Shown: positions 46,451 to 57,292, numbered from the stretch's first letter. The stretch is 64,000 bases of DNA from Paulinella micropora (GCA_009731375.1 BJOX01000088.1:551385-615384); one strand, 5' to 3'. Program-made: numbers and translations. The notes: generated from the sequence alone by a model not told the origin.

Positions 46451-48262
46451 ATGTTTGCGACGCCACTGATCACAAGCAACAGCTGGCTGCTGTTGCTAGC
46501 GTTGGGCCTGCAGTTAGTCTGCTGGGCTAGCTGTCCGGCAGGCTTGTGCCCTCCGGGCACAAGCGTCATGTGCCTGAACGCTGCCAGCACGCTAGAAAGC
46601 TGCAGCCGCCATCTGTGCGGCTGCCTGGCGGAAGGTGCAGGTTCGTTCTCGTATGCGGGCCGCACGGAGGAGGAGGAGTTGGGTGCTTTTTTAGCACTGG
46701 AGTTGGGCGACGGGCAGGGCGTGGAGACACGGGTGCAAGTTGCGGCGGGCTGCGATGTGCATTTGCTGTTTTTTGTGGGGACCAAGCTGACGAACCTAAC
46801 GCAGGAAATGATGCTGCTCCAGCAAGAACTAAACTTTACGCAGGATCTGGGGGCGTGGATAGGTATGTGCTCCGATGGCATCCTGGAGATTCTAGCCGAG
46901 AATGTCACGGATGCCCTCGACAACCCTTACAGCCCTTCCACGGAGAAGTACCCGCACATGAGCGAGTACATGTTTGACGACTATGGCCCGCCCAACGACG
47001 TGATACTGCGCCATCGTTGGGCCCGCCCCTGCCCCGAAGCCGCTACGCCAGGAACTGCGTACCTGTTGATCATGTACAATACCTACAGAGCTTACAACGG
47101 CTCCGGGGACTGCCTGCGCATCGACGTCCCCAGCCCTTCTGAACTGTACCCACAGGCCGGCGTAGGCGTGGGGACTGGCGGCAGCTGCCGTTGTAGCGGC
47201 CCTGCAGAGTGTACGGCGCCAGTCCAGAATTTCAGCGAGCCGCTCTGGGGGAGGGGCTACGAGGTTTACACGGGCTGCAATCGTAATTGGACAAGGCCTC
47301 TGAGGGATGACAGTTCAAGCTTGAGCGACAGCTCAAGCTCGATCTCTGGCGAGGTATCCAGCACGGGCTGTCCGCCCGACTTGTGCCCGAACGGGACAGA
47401 AGCGTTTTGTTTCCAGCCCGCGACCCCGCTCGCAAACTGTAGTTTGCTGGAATGCGGCTGTCTTGCTCGCGCAGCGGGTTCGTTCGCCTTCCGCGGCAGT
47501 GAGGAGGCCAGCGTTTGGGGCGTAGTGGCGCTTATGTTGCTGAGGGGCCAGGGGGCCGAAACGCGGCTGACGATCTCGCGTGGCTGTGACGTGGGCGTGA
47601 GACTGTCGGTCGAGCAGCTCAGGGTGAACAACTCGGAGGACGACGCTGGAGCGCACGTCGGGTTGTGCAGCGACGGGCTGAGCATCGCGTCCGAGTACGT
47701 GCTGGAGGCTATCAACAACAGCCACTCACCAGGCTACACTGCAGGACAGGCACCTGCCAGAGACTACATCTTTGAAGATGGCGGTCCCGCCCACCAGGTG
47801 GTGCTGCGCCACAGGTGGTCGCGCCCCTGCACTGGAGCTGTGGAGGGCCCTATGTTTGCGTACCTGGTGGTGCGCTACATTTCGGGCTCGCCCTACAACG
47901 GCACGGGGGATTGCCTGCACCTGGACATCAGCAACCCCTTCGAACTGTACGCGCGCTCCACCGCTGGGGCTAGTAGATTTTGCAATTGCCAGGGGGCCCA
48001 GGCGTGCGCGGCGCCTACGCTGAACTTCAGCACGCTGGCGCGTGGGCTGGGCTACGAGCTCTACGAAGGCTGCGAGAACAGGTGGCGGGAGGCTTTCGTC
48101 ACCACCACCACCCCGCCAGCCACCACGACGGCGCCGGCCCACGGCAGCACCCTCCCACCCGCGCAAACACCGCCACCGGCGCTCTCCTCGGCCGTGCAGA
48201 TATCGGCCGGCGTCTGCTGGGCCCGGCTGCTGATACTGGCAGTCTTGTCTTTGGCAATTTAA
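46451..48262 (+). CDS. surface glycoprotein made of two Cys-rich repeats
   Basis: ATG at 46451 starts a clear signal peptide (core WLLLLALGLQLVCWAS). The ectodomain consists of two homologous ~270-residue modules (about 46530-47290 and 47360-48080). Shared landmarks are a CPxxLCPxGT-type start, C-x7-C-GCLA, a GCDV block, a GLCSDG/GMCSDG block, VxLRHRWxRPC, and YNGxGDCLxxD. A Ser-rich linker joins the modules. A Thr/Pro-rich stalk and a C-terminal hydrophobic segment end at TAA 48260-48262, so it is membrane-anchored directly or by a lipid. Many N-glycosylation sites are present. The frame is intact, unlike most neighbours. The module family is not recognised. A receptor-binding or surface role is inference. 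Confidence 0.7.
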   Translation: MFATPLITSNSWLLLLALGLQLVCWASCPAGLCPPGTSVMCLNAASTLESCSRHLCGCLAEGAGSFSYAGRTEEEELGAFLALELGDGQGVETRVQVAAGCDVHLLFFVGTKLTNLTQEMMLLQQELNFTQDLGAWIGMCSDGILEILAENVTDALDNPYSPSTEKYPHMSEYMFDDYGPPNDVILRHRWARPCPEAATPGTAYLLIMYNTYRAYNGSGDCLRIDVPSPSELYPQAGVGVGTGGSCRCSGPAECTAPVQNFSEPLWGRGYEVYTGCNRNWTRPLRDDSSSLSDSSSSISGEVSSTGCPPDLCPNGTEAFCFQPATPLANCSLLECGCLARAAGSFAFRGSEEASVWGVVALMLLRGQGAETRLTISRGCDVGVRLSVEQLRVNNSEDDAGAHVGLCSDGLSIASEYVLEAINNSHSPGYTAGQAPARDYIFEDGGPAHQVVLRHRWSRPCTGAVEGPMFAYLVVRYISGSPYNGTGDCLHLDISNPFELYARSTAGASRFCNCQGAQACAAPTLNFSTLARGLGYELYEGCENRWREAFVTTTTPPATTTAPAHGSTLPPAQTPPPALSSAVQISAGVCWARLLILAVLSLAI

Positions 48263-48369
48263 ACAGACACACAAGAAACCAAAAGTTTGTTGCTCTTTAA
48301 TCAGGATTATTTAAAGAAAAACAGAAAAGTCTTTTTTTTTTCTCTCCCTCCCTTTCTTTTGTTTTCTTT

Positions 48370-51059
48370 TTAAGCACAGGTTTCCGTGTTGAATTCTAGT
48401 TCCGGGCGCAATTGCGCGACGGTGGCTGAGCTCGGGCAGCCGGCCGCCCCCCCGGAACTCGTCGCAAGTGAGTGATTGACGTAGGTGGCCTCCACGACAA
48501 ACCGGTACAGAGTAAAAAAGCCGGGCCGGTCGATCGTCAGATAGCGACACTGAGCGGCCGCCCAAGTCCAGTCGCTCGCGTTGTAGACGCTGGTCCAGCT
48601 CAGTCCCTCGTCGTTGGAGCCCAGCACGTTGAGCGCGGCGGGGGCCGTGGGGGACGCCCCGCTTTCGCCCGCGGACGCGCACAGCGTAAAATAGCGCAGC
48701 GCGGCGGGCAGGCGGTACGCGCGGTAGAGGGACAAGTACTCACCGCGCACGCCGGGAGCGGCGAGGGGGGCGCTGCTGGCATTGGCGCTGCAGACACAGC
48801 TGGTGCACACGGGCGAGGGGTTGGTGTAGCTAGCTGCCCGCCGCGCTGGACCAGTTCCCATAAGCGCCTAAGTTCAGGGGCCGGTGCGCCCACCAGCCGT
48901 TGGACGAGGCGCCGGGCAGCCAGCCGCGCCATGGCTGCGGAGGGTCGGCGTAGGCTAGCAAATTTTACCGAACCCGGCGGGCTTGCGACGAGCCCCGGCG
49001 GGCACTGGCAAGCAAACCCCCCTGCCGTGTTGACGCAGTTCTGGTCGCCGCGGCAGTCGTGTGTGCCCAGCTGGCACTCGTCCACGTCGTAGCAGGTGCT
49101 GTCTTGCTCCAACAAGCTGATGTCGAGCCGGCCGAGCGCTGCCTGTGTCGTGCACTGCGCCTGCCCCTGGCCCGCGGTGGCAGGCAGGCGCTGGTACGCG
49201 GCGGGCACGATGATCCGGAGCTTAGACCAGTATTGGCCACCCAGCACTAGCGCGCCGGGCTCCAAGAAACGCACGGCCAGGCCGAGCCCTTCGTTGCTGC
49301 TTCGGGGGGCACCCCAGCCGCCGTCACGGGCATAAAGCGTGGTCCAGTTCAGGCCGTCGTTGTTGGAGCCCACCACGCTCAGCGCCGCTAGCCAGTACAA
49401 CGGCCCCTCCGCCCACGGCTGGTACGGCAACAGTGACAGGGCCCTGACCCCGGCGCGCCGGGGCTGGGCGCCAGCGGCGGGGGTGAGCTCCAGGTACTCA
49501 CCGCGCACGCCGTCCGGCTGGCCGTCGACGTTCGGCGTCAGGGCCGCGCTGGCGGTGGCGTTGCCGACGCAAGTAAGCGGGCCCGTGTTGCTAAACGCAT
49601 TGCTGTACATGCCCGGCGCGCTGACCCAGCCGGCACCAGCGCGGGCGGTGGTGCTGTTGCTACTGGACACGTTCAGCAGCCAGCCCTCCAGCGTGAGTTG
49701 GGGGGCTTGCCCAACAGCCTGCAGCGTGTACGCAGCCTGCCCCCACGCGTAGCCAGCGGGGCAGGCCTCAGACGGAGGGGAGCTGGAGTTGGAGCTGTCT
49801 GGCCCCCACCACGACGACGACGAGGACGAAGACGACAAAGAAGATGACGAATCATCGGAGGACGGCGGCGAGTCAGTAGGGGGCCAAGACCCCGAGGACG
49901 AAGAGTCGTTCGTTACCGCAGTCGTCGTCGTCGTCATCGGCTCACTAGTAGAATTAGTAGAATTAGTAGTAGTAGTAGTAGTACTAGTACTAGTACTAGT
50001 AGGAGGAGGCAAAGTGGGTGGGGGGGTGGGGGGCGTCGACGTGTCCTCAAAAAGCCCGGCGCGCGAGGCGTTGGCCGGCACTCCCCAGCCCGCGACTTGG
50101 CTGTGGTTCGCAAAGCGGCTGGCGCCAGCAAACATAAAATCCAAGCTTTGCAGGTTCGGCGCCCGCCAGCTGCTGAGGTCAGCATCGAAGCTCTGCGCGC
50201 CCGCAAACATGTAGCTCGTGTCCCGTAGGCTCCGCACATCCCAAGCCAGCCGCCCGGTCCGTAACTCGGTCGCGTTTAGAAAGGCGCCGCTCGCGTTCCG
50301 CAGGGATGACGTGTTCAGCTCACCCAGACCCGGAATCTCGGAAGAAACGCAGCCCGCAAAGGCCAGCGCCAGGCTTGTCACGCGTGACGTATCCCAGCCC
50401 CGCACGTCGGGCGACAGCCCCGGCGACCAAGCCGCCAGCCCCGTCAGGTCCTCGGCGTCGCGCACCCGCAGCCCCGCCAGGCTCGCGCGCAGCCCCCCGA
50501 GCTCCGCAAAGGAATAGCTCCAGTTGCGCACCAGCTCGGCGCCCTGCAGCTCGGCCAAGGGCGGTAGCTGCAGCAGCTCTTGCGCGCGGTAGAAATGTTG
50601 CCCCCCCTCTTGCGCCGGCCGCAGCCCGCCCCACTGCAGGATTCGACGTACCAGGGTTGAGTTCCCGTTGCGCCCCCGCCACTCGGGCGACATGGCCCAA
50701 CCGCTCACCACGCCCCTGACGCGCACCTCGTACGTCCCCGCCCGCGCGTACTGATGCCGGCACCAACCGTTTTCGGCGGGGCACTCGCTGTTCGTTCCGT
50801 CCCCCCAGTCAACCTCGTACTGGCCCCCGAGGGGCAGACCCTCCTGTTGCTGTAGCAGCATTCGCGCTCGTCTCCTCGTGTTCCGAACCGCCGGAGCCCT
50901 GGCTGCAGGCATTTCCAAAAAACCGCCGGCAGCCTCCACTGTAAATATCAGCCTCTCCGGCCCTGGTGCCCTTTTCCAACTGCACCAGAAGGCCCCCCGG
51001 GCTGTGCTGTGCTGTACCCAGCACAGCCACATGCCTAGTATCGACAAGCTAGGCCTCAT
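48370..51059 (-). CDS. secreted adhesin-like protein: PKD, DUF285, EGF and discoidin-like domains
   Basis: ATG at 51059 begins a signal peptide. A PKD-like unit follows (YEVDWGDGT ... AGTYEVRV, about 50710-50830), then DUF285/BspA-type repeats with WDTSRVTSL and SLDFMFAGA signatures (about 50090-50430). A Ser/Thr-rich linker encoded by GTC, GTA and GAC repeats comes next (49795-50010). A discoidin-like module (VVGSNNDGLNWT, near 49340) and a calcium-binding EGF domain (DVDEC ... CVNTAGGFACQCPPG, about 48985-49095) follow, then a second discoidin-like module (LGSNDEGLSWT, near 48610). The stop is TAA at 48370. Between the EGF and the last module the coding signal changes frame twice (near 48,965 and 48,840). 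The mix is typical of extracellular adhesion proteins and was perhaps acquired from a cellular source. Confidence 0.7.
49920..50010 (+). repeat. (GTC)n/(GTA)n/(GTACTA)n linker repeats
   Basis: Short tandem repeats in the plus strand that encode Thr/Ser/Asn on the minus strand within the adhesin linker. A GAC/GAA repeat giving poly-Ser lies at 49795-49850. Confidence 0.85.
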
Positions 51060-51129
51060 CCCTCGCTTCTTCTCTTTTTCTCTCTCGCTTTTCTTGTTCG
51101 CTTCTCTTTACAACTGGTTCGACTGGAAA

Positions 51130-51132
51130 AGC

Positions 51133-51164
<32 letters not shown>

Positions 51165-51306
51165 ACACGGGGGTATTGGGGTAAGGGGGGGGGAGTGCCC
51201 CCCCCCTCTCCCTCCCTCTTCTTTGTTAATCCAACAAATCCTTTGCTGGATTCACCACCCCTTCCCCCCCTCAGCACACCACTAATCTCTCTCTCTCTCT
51301 CTCTCG
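51130..51306. promoter_or_regulatory. (GA)n/(CT)n divergent spacer
   Basis: Between the adhesin start (51059, minus) and the next start (51307, plus) are a (GA)n tract, a C-run and a (CT)n tract that ends directly at the ATG. It must contain or border both promoters. The (CT)n leader touching the start codon is unusual. Confidence 0.4.
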
Positions 51307-52154
51307 ATGTCGTGTACCATGACCGTAGCCTTTCAAGGCCCCGAGGACAAACCAAACAGTCTGTCCCCAGGGCTCACAGGTGACGATCTTCACGGAATCA
51401 AGCAAAGGGCCGAGCGGCTGGGCTGGGAGACCAAGATGTTTGATCTAGAAAGGCTGGGGATCCCGGCGGATCCCGGCGCCTGGCCTGCGGCGTTGCTAGG
51501 CCGTCACCCAACAACGCCTGTGTACTGGTGATTCGGAACGGCGCGCAGCACTTGCTCACCCTAGGAGCACTGTCTTTGGGGTTAGGGTTTGAGCACAACG
51601 ACGACGACGTTCGGCTCTTGGAAGAGGAATTGTTGCAACTCACTTGGGATAACAGCTCGGCAGCTAAGTGTCGCGGACGGGGGGTCAGCAAGCTCTCCAC
51701 CTGTGCGTGTCTAGACTTTGGGGAATCTGACGCAGAACCGGACCATCAACAAAGAAGGGCTAGCACCGTTGCTTGGGGCCGGCTCCCGTGGCTCGCTAGG
51801 CTCAAACGCGGGATCGAGGGGCTGGCCCCGGAGCTCCGTCGCCCCCTGCGAGCCCGCGGCAGCCTGTACCCCGACCGATACAACTACGGAGTTTATCCTC
51901 ACGGGCACGCTCGTAGCCAGGGCGTGATCGGCGTAAGGCTGGGCTCCCCCATGGCTTTGCACTGGCATTGGTACCTGCACTCGGCGGCGCTAGGCCGCCT
52001 AGTCTCCATCCCACTAGCGCGCGGCGACCTGTACGTCATGTCCGCCATAAGCGCCGGGTCACAATGCCAGCAGACCTCCATTCCTACACTCCTGCACGCC
52101 ACCGGCGGCCCCCAAATACGTCGCGTTCACAAGACCCGCGCCCAAGCCCTCTAG
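51307..52154 (+). CDS. giant-virus-type 2OG-Fe(II) oxygenase-like protein, frameshifted
   Basis: ATG at 51307. The first ~70 residues are in one frame; a shift near 51,500 carries the rest in another frame to TAG at 52152-52154. The second part opens with a CVLVIRNG motif and then has a long region ending in VIGVRLGSPM, RGDLYVMS and LLHATG. To my knowledge this order of motifs is that of an uncharacterised family common in giant viruses and related to AlkB-like 2-oxoglutarate/Fe(II) oxygenases. At the metal site, where the family has His-x-Asp, the sequence reads HGH (His codons at 51900 and 51906), so the Asp appears replaced. The protein may be inactive, or may bind metal differently. Confidence 0.6.
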
Positions 52155-52239
52155 GAAAAGAAAAAGGAGCTCCGAGGGGCAGGCTGGGGCTGCTGCCGCG
52201 AGCTGGAAGGAGGACATCATCAGAGGGGCTCCGGGGGCA

Positions 52240-52374
52240 GGGGGCGGGGGGGGGAGGGGGGGGGCCCCCCCCCCCCCCCCCCCCCCCTTCCCCCCCCCCG
52301 CCGCCTCCCCCCCCCTCCCCTCCCCCCCCCCCCCCCCCCCCCTCCCCCAACCCNNNNNNNNNNCTCCTTTTACC
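52240..52374. repeat. poly-G/poly-C spacer with 10-N gap
   Basis: A short G-rich run leads into almost pure C on the plus strand, with N at 52354-52363. It lies downstream of the oxygenase stop. From 52375 to 52576 there is no gene; TTTATT at 52523-52528 gives AATAAA for the minus-strand gene ending at 52577. Confidence 0.85.
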
Positions 52375-52576
52375 TCGCGAGCATGGGGCCGAGAGCTTGA
52401 ATCTCCCAAAGACAAAGACTCTCACTATCACCCACTATCACCATCATCACGCTAACGCGCTGGCTAACCGGCTGGCACGGGATGCAGACCGAAAAAATGT
52501 TTTTTTTTTGCAAAAGATGCTTTTTATTAAAAAAAGTTGTTTTTTTTTATCAGCAGGAGCCTTGCACCCCCCCTCC

Positions 52577-54259
52577 CTACGTATCAAACAGGCCATAGAA
52601 AAAATGGCGCGGGTCACTTGGCTTGGGCTGTCCCAAAGTTATGTCCGGCTCGTCGCAGTCTGCCCAGTACTCGTTCAAGGCTAAAGAGTAAAGTTCGTTC
52701 AAGAAACGCCGTCCCTCGGGACAATAGGTCGCAAGGTCTCCCTCCCAGACGCTCACCTCGCTCTTGGAAAAATGGCCCAAGAGTTCGATCTCTCGGAACA
52801 GGCGCCTGTGCTCCTTGTCTTGCAAAAACTCCAGGAACGGAACGGAGTAGCGGCACCCCCGCGCGCCCTCGCCCTGCCGTGGGACGCCGGCGGGGGCGAC
52901 AAATACCAAGTCTGCGCGACCCCCCCCCCCCCCCCCCGCCCCCCCCGCCCNNNNNNNNNNTACTGGACAAAGTCGGCTACGCGACGATTGAAGAACGCCC
53001 TCAAGGCCGCGCAGTTGCCCCTAGCAACTCCGTGCGCCAGCTCCCCACACGTGTGGTGTAGGTACGCCCGCAGAGCCGCCTCGTAGCCCTGCAGACAGCT
53101 GCGCAGAATGGGCGGGCCCCCGCGCGGCGCAGCTCCGGGGGGTTCGCCTATCCACGAACCCCAGAAATTCAGTCCTTTCTCGCAATACCCGTCTAGCGAC
53201 TCCCACAGCTCTGGCTCACGTGTGCGGCGGGCCAGCTCTACCAGCGGTTGTAGTATTGCGGGTGCTGGTTCTCCCGCCCTGTACAAAACCTTCTTCCACC
53301 TCCGCGGCTCTGCCACGCTCTGGCACGTCACCACGCATAGGGTCTGGCCCCGCTGCCCCGGGACCAGCCTGGCGTGCCTCGGTAGGTACTTCTCCTCTCT
53401 GCCACTGCTGTTCGAAAAGAGCCGCAGCGTGGCCGCGCGCCTCATCGTGTCCCTGTTAAAGGCGGCACACAGCGCTTTACACCTGGCGCTTTCCAGACAC
53501 TCCCTGCAACCTCCTGCAGAGTCATCCTGTAGCTCCAGCTCCTGCGCGTCTGCAAATACCCGGGGGGCTGCATGCTTGTCCTCGCTGTCACAGTCCCGTG
53601 CCGAGTGGCTATGATCCACGTAAGCAGAGACAAGCTTGCTGCTGAAGAGGGGGGGCAGGACCAAAGGCCCGCGCCCCCAGGAGCCCCAGAAAAGCTTTCC
53701 TTCGCGGCAGTAATATTCCAGGCCTTCCCACAAATCTTTCTCCTCGGTCGCCTTGCTGACCTCGCAAAGTTCGCTCAGCAGGTCCGGCGCTTTTCCTCGG
53801 ACACAGGGGACTAGCTTCCATTTATGCGAATCCGCGACCTGCTGGCAGGCTACCAGGCACGTCAGCTCGGAGCCCCTCCCTTGCTCCACGGCGTAGGCGC
53901 GTCTGGGCGCATAGTCTTCCAACCGCCCACTCGTTCGNNNNNNNNNNAAACCGCCCGCTTGTTTGGGAAGGCAGCCGCAGCACCACTCCATCCACGGCTC
54001 TGGCTCGGAACACGGCACAGTGGGTAGTGCCACAGCGCCACCGCGCCAAACACGGCTGGCATATTTGCAAAGTCTCTGCTTGGATCTGCCAAGCCGAGTG
54101 CGCGAGCTGCGCCGGGCCCTTGGCCGGCGCAAGGCTCAGCTCGCGCACTCGGCAACTGCTGTCCGCCGAGCACTTGCCCCACCATACCGCCGACTCGTGC
54201 CCGTGCCTTAGGTACACACTCAGAAGTCCTACGTCAAACAAGGCCTTCGAGGCTGCCAT
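52577..54259 (-). CDS. three-repeat hypothetical protein, several frame breaks and two gaps
   Basis: ATG at 54259. The protein is built from three related modules, each with an LWExL-x2-YC-x2-G-x2-F core: near 53715, near 53180, and a diverged third near 52740. Between cores are paired Cys (LTCLVACQQV and LCVVTCQSV) and RCKALCAAFNRD-like helices. Gaps of 10 N lie at 53938-53947 and 52951-52960, the latter beside a C-run, and the coding signal changes frame at both. It ends at TAG 52577, with TGA seven codons later. No signal peptide or membrane segment. No family recognised; the modular layout is the main clue. Confidence 0.45.
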
Positions 54260-54264
54260 TCTGT

Positions 54265-54272
54265 TCTCCCGC

Positions 54273-54322
<50 letters not shown>
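54265..54322 (+). repeat. (CT)n microsatellite upstream of minus-strand gene
   Basis: A nearly pure (CT)n tract starts about 15 bp from the minus-strand ATG at 54259, so on the coding strand the leader is (GA)n. It is a divergent spacer; a 10-N gap at 54415-54424 completes it on the right. Confidence 0.9.
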
Positions 54323-54327
<5 letters not shown>

Positions 54328-54429
54328 CCACCTGCACTCTTTGTAATCTCATTATTGGGGAAGAGGGGGGGGGGAGCACCCAGCGCGCCCCTTACCAAGT
54401 GCTAGATAAGGGGGNNNNNNNNNNAAAAA

Positions 54430-54852
54430 ATGGAAAAGCCATCGATGCTTCCAAAGCAGGTTTTCCGCTGGGGGGGCTGGCAGCAGAACCACGAGCTCAG
54501 CTACCACCCGCCCGAGTCAGTCGTTGTTTTTTGGTTGCACAAAACAGGACAGCTAGTCACGGGCCAGGATGTCAAAACAAAGCAGCAAACCCAGACTATT
54601 AACCATTCTAGCCACATAGAGCGTTTGGTCATCATGACGGCCATCAGCAAGCACGACTGTAAAGAGGCAGAGATGGAAAGCCTGTGTGCCGCTGCGCGGG
54701 AAAAGAGCGGGCACAAAGGCAAGCCACTCGAAGTAGTCATCTTTTCTGCCAAAGAAAACGACGTACTGTACCAAGAAATTTACAGAGACAACAAACTCCT
54801 GCGAATCCTCATTCGCAGAGGTAGGGAAAGCGAAAACGTACAAGATCGGTAG
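54430..54852 (+). CDS. small hypothetical protein (140 residues)
   Basis: ATG at 54430, just after a 10-N gap, with an intact frame to TAG 54850-54852 and TAA four codons later. The protein is soluble and mixed alpha/beta in appearance. It has no signal peptide, membrane segment or known motif. The AATAAA at 54914-54919 is well placed as its 3' signal. Lower GC and an intact frame set it apart from its neighbours. Confidence 0.6.
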   Translation: MEKPSMLPKQVFRWGGWQQNHELSYHPPESVVVFWLHKTGQLVTGQDVKTKQQTQTINHSSHIERLVIMTAISKHDCKEAEMESLCAAAREKSGHKGKPLEVVIFSAKENDVLYQEIYRDNKLLRILIRRGRESENVQDR

Positions 54853-55049
54853 TTAGCAGATCGCTAAATTCTGCGGTGCTTTGGTGTCTGCCTATATATA
54901 TCAGACTTTGTTCAATAAAAAAAAATGTACACACGCAACCACGGGGGGGGAGGATGTGTGGGGCGTGTGTGAAAAGGGGGGGGGGGGGGGGGGGGCCCCC
55001 CNNNNNNNNNNTGGCAGCGGAACAGAAAAGGAAAACAAGGGTCGGCAGC

Positions 55050-55678
55050 ATGGAGACGTCATCCATACCCGAATACTGGCTCGAGATCGAGCTCGAGCCT
55101 CTGATGGAGCTCGAGCCCCTGGCGGAGCTCCCTCCGCTACTAATTCCAGCCTCCAGCGGGGAGGCTGGACCCCACCCCCCGCCTCTCACCACCGTCACTG
55201 CCACACGACGAAAGGAACATGTCTGCGGAGACTGCGACCGAGCCTTCGCGCTATCCCACGACCTTACCGTCCACCGCCGACGCATGCACACAGGCGAAAA
55301 ACCTTTCCCCTGTCCACATTGCGCCAAGAGCTTCGCGGTTGCCAGCCAACGCGCACTGCACCTGCGAAGACACACGGGACAAAAGCCCTTTACTTGCCAG
55401 CATTGCCCGCTCACCTTTGCTGCTCCGGCTCAGTTGCGGACTCACGTCGAGCGCGTGCATCGGGCAGAAAAGTCTTGGGTTTGTGACTTCTGCGGCCAAG
55501 GCTTTTTTAATAAATACCTCCTCACCATGCACACCCGGCGGAAGCATACGCTCGTGAGGCCTTACGCCTGCGGAGACTGTGGCAAGCCTTATTACGCCAA
55601 CCACCTTTTACAAAGACACCGCAGAAAAAAGCACCAGGCTTTCCACCCCCCCCCCCCCCCCCCCCCCCCCCCCCTTTA
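55050..55678 (+). CDS. five-finger C2H2 zinc-finger protein, C-terminus lost
   Basis: ATG at 55050. An acidic, Leu/Glu/Pro-rich N-terminus carries a 23-bp hairpin insertion (55146-55168). Five consecutive C2H2 fingers follow, each with two Cys and two His; the linker between the first two is a classical TGEKPF type and the next is TGQKPF. The array is a likely sequence-specific nucleic-acid binder and could act as a viral transcription regulator. The frame enters a poly-C run and the 55679-56411 gap with no stop, so the end is unknown. The classical linkers suggest origin from a cellular zinc-finger gene. Confidence 0.85.
55146..55168 (+). repeat. palindromic element, diverged hairpin (zinc-finger gene)
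   Basis: CCAGCCTC...GAGGCTGG, a compensated variant of the family hairpin: both arms changed together. It lies in frame just before the first finger. Confidence 0.55.
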
Positions 55679-56411
55679 NNNNNNNNNNNNNNNNNNNNNN
55701 NNNNNNNNNNNNNNNNNNNNNNNNNNNNNNNNNNNNNNNNNNNNNNNNNNNNNNNNNNNNNNNNNNNNNNNNNNNNNNNNNNNNNNNNNNNNNNNNNNNN
55801 NNNNNNNNNNNNNNNNNNNNNNNNNNNNNNNNNNNNNNNNNNNNNNNNNNNNNNNNNNNNNNNNNNNNNNNNNNNNNNNNNNNNNNNNNNNNNNNNNNNN
55901 NNNNNNNNNNNNNNNNNNNNNNNNNNNNNNNNNNNNNNNNNNNNNNNNNNNNNNNNNNNNNNNNNNNNNNNNNNNNNNNNNNNNNNNNNNNNNNNNNNNN
56001 NNNNNNNNNNNNNNNNNNNNNNNNNNNNNNNNNNNNNNNNNNNNNNNNNNNNNNNNNNNNNNNNNNNNNNNNNNNNNNNNNNNNNNNNNNNNNNNNNNNN
56101 NNNNNNNNNNNNNNNNNNNNNNNNNNNNNNNNNNNNNNNNNNNNNNNNNNNNNNNNNNNNNNNNNNNNNNNNNNNNNNNNNNNNNNNNNNNNNNNNNNNN
56201 NNNNNNNNNNNNNNNNNNNNNNNNNNNNNNNNNNNNNNNNNNNNNNNNNNNNNNNNNNNNNNNNNNNNNNNNNNNNNNNNNNNNNNNNNNNNNNNNNNNN
56301 NNNNNNNNNNNNNNNNNNNNNNNNNNNNNNNNNNNNNNNNNNNNNNNNNNNNNNNNNNNNNNNNNNNNNNNNNNNNNNNNNNNNNNNNNNNNNNNNNNNN
56401 NNNNNNNNNNN
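55679..56411. other. assembly gap
   Basis: N run after a poly-C tract. It hides the end of the zinc-finger gene and the start of the following oxygenase gene. Confidence 0.95.
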
Positions 56412-57292
56412 CGCGACCCTGAGACCTGGACCAACAGCAACTGGCCGGGCATAAACTCAGTAGGTATTATCAAGGACAACAAGACAGGCATTCAACACTC
56501 TCGCTTTATGTGGGCGGCCCGGCAGCTGGTATGGCGCACCAACGTCTTCCAACGCGCCCTGGACGTACAGCCAGGGGAGCCCTGTCTCAGTAGCTTTGAC
56601 ACCTGCAGCGTTTTTCGTGATTTTACATACAATCCGGCGTACAAAACCAAGGACGCCTGGCCACACATGGACAAGGGCGCCACGCCCGCACCAGCGCTGA
56701 GCGGGCGTCGCTGCCTGCAGGGCATGCTCTGCCTGACCGACACTAGCTTTGAGACAGGAGGCTTCGCCGCGGTCGCGGGCTCCCAGCGATTGCACGCCAA
56801 GGTGCTCGAGGTCATGAAGCCGCGCCGCGGTGTCAACTACGTGCCCTACGGCAACAAAGCGCTCCAAGTCCAGCGGCAGGTTTTTGACCCCCAGAGGCTC
56901 GTCTGGTACATGCCACACGTGCGCGCGGGGTCTCTGCTCTTGTTTGATTCGGCGGTGACGCACACTAACATACCAGCACGCACTACCGCCCCCAAGCCCC
57001 CGGACCCGACCACCTCCCCCTGGCTGCGAGCGGCGGCGTTTGTCAACCTGGTCCCAACCTCGCTCTTGGGCCAGGCGGAGCTCGCCAAGGTACGCCGCGA
57101 CCGTGAAGAGTTCGTGCGGCGGGGGGCCCAGACAAATCACTACGTGACCTACGACAGCGCTGGCAAGCCCATGGCTATTACGCAGCAGCTGGCTTACCCC
57201 CGCCACAAGTCCTTCCGACCCCTGCAGAGCTGTGCGCTCCCCGCCGAGACCATCCTGAGAGACTATGGAGCCTTGGTGCTCGGCACGGGGGG
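56412..57292 (+). CDS. phytanoyl-CoA dioxygenase (PhyH)-like oxygenase, partial at both ends
   Basis: About 290 residues between two gaps. PhyH-type features are seen in order. The metal site His-x-Asp is in WPHMDKGA (His 56664, Asp 56670). A LQGMLCLTDTSFETGGFAAV strand-loop follows, with a distal His in HTNIPAR (56961) and a downstream Arg (56979) suited to 2-oxoglutarate binding. All expected catalytic residues are present. Members hydroxylate small molecules, lipids or nucleic acid bases; the substrate here is unknown. The frame is intact between the gaps. Confidence 0.75.
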
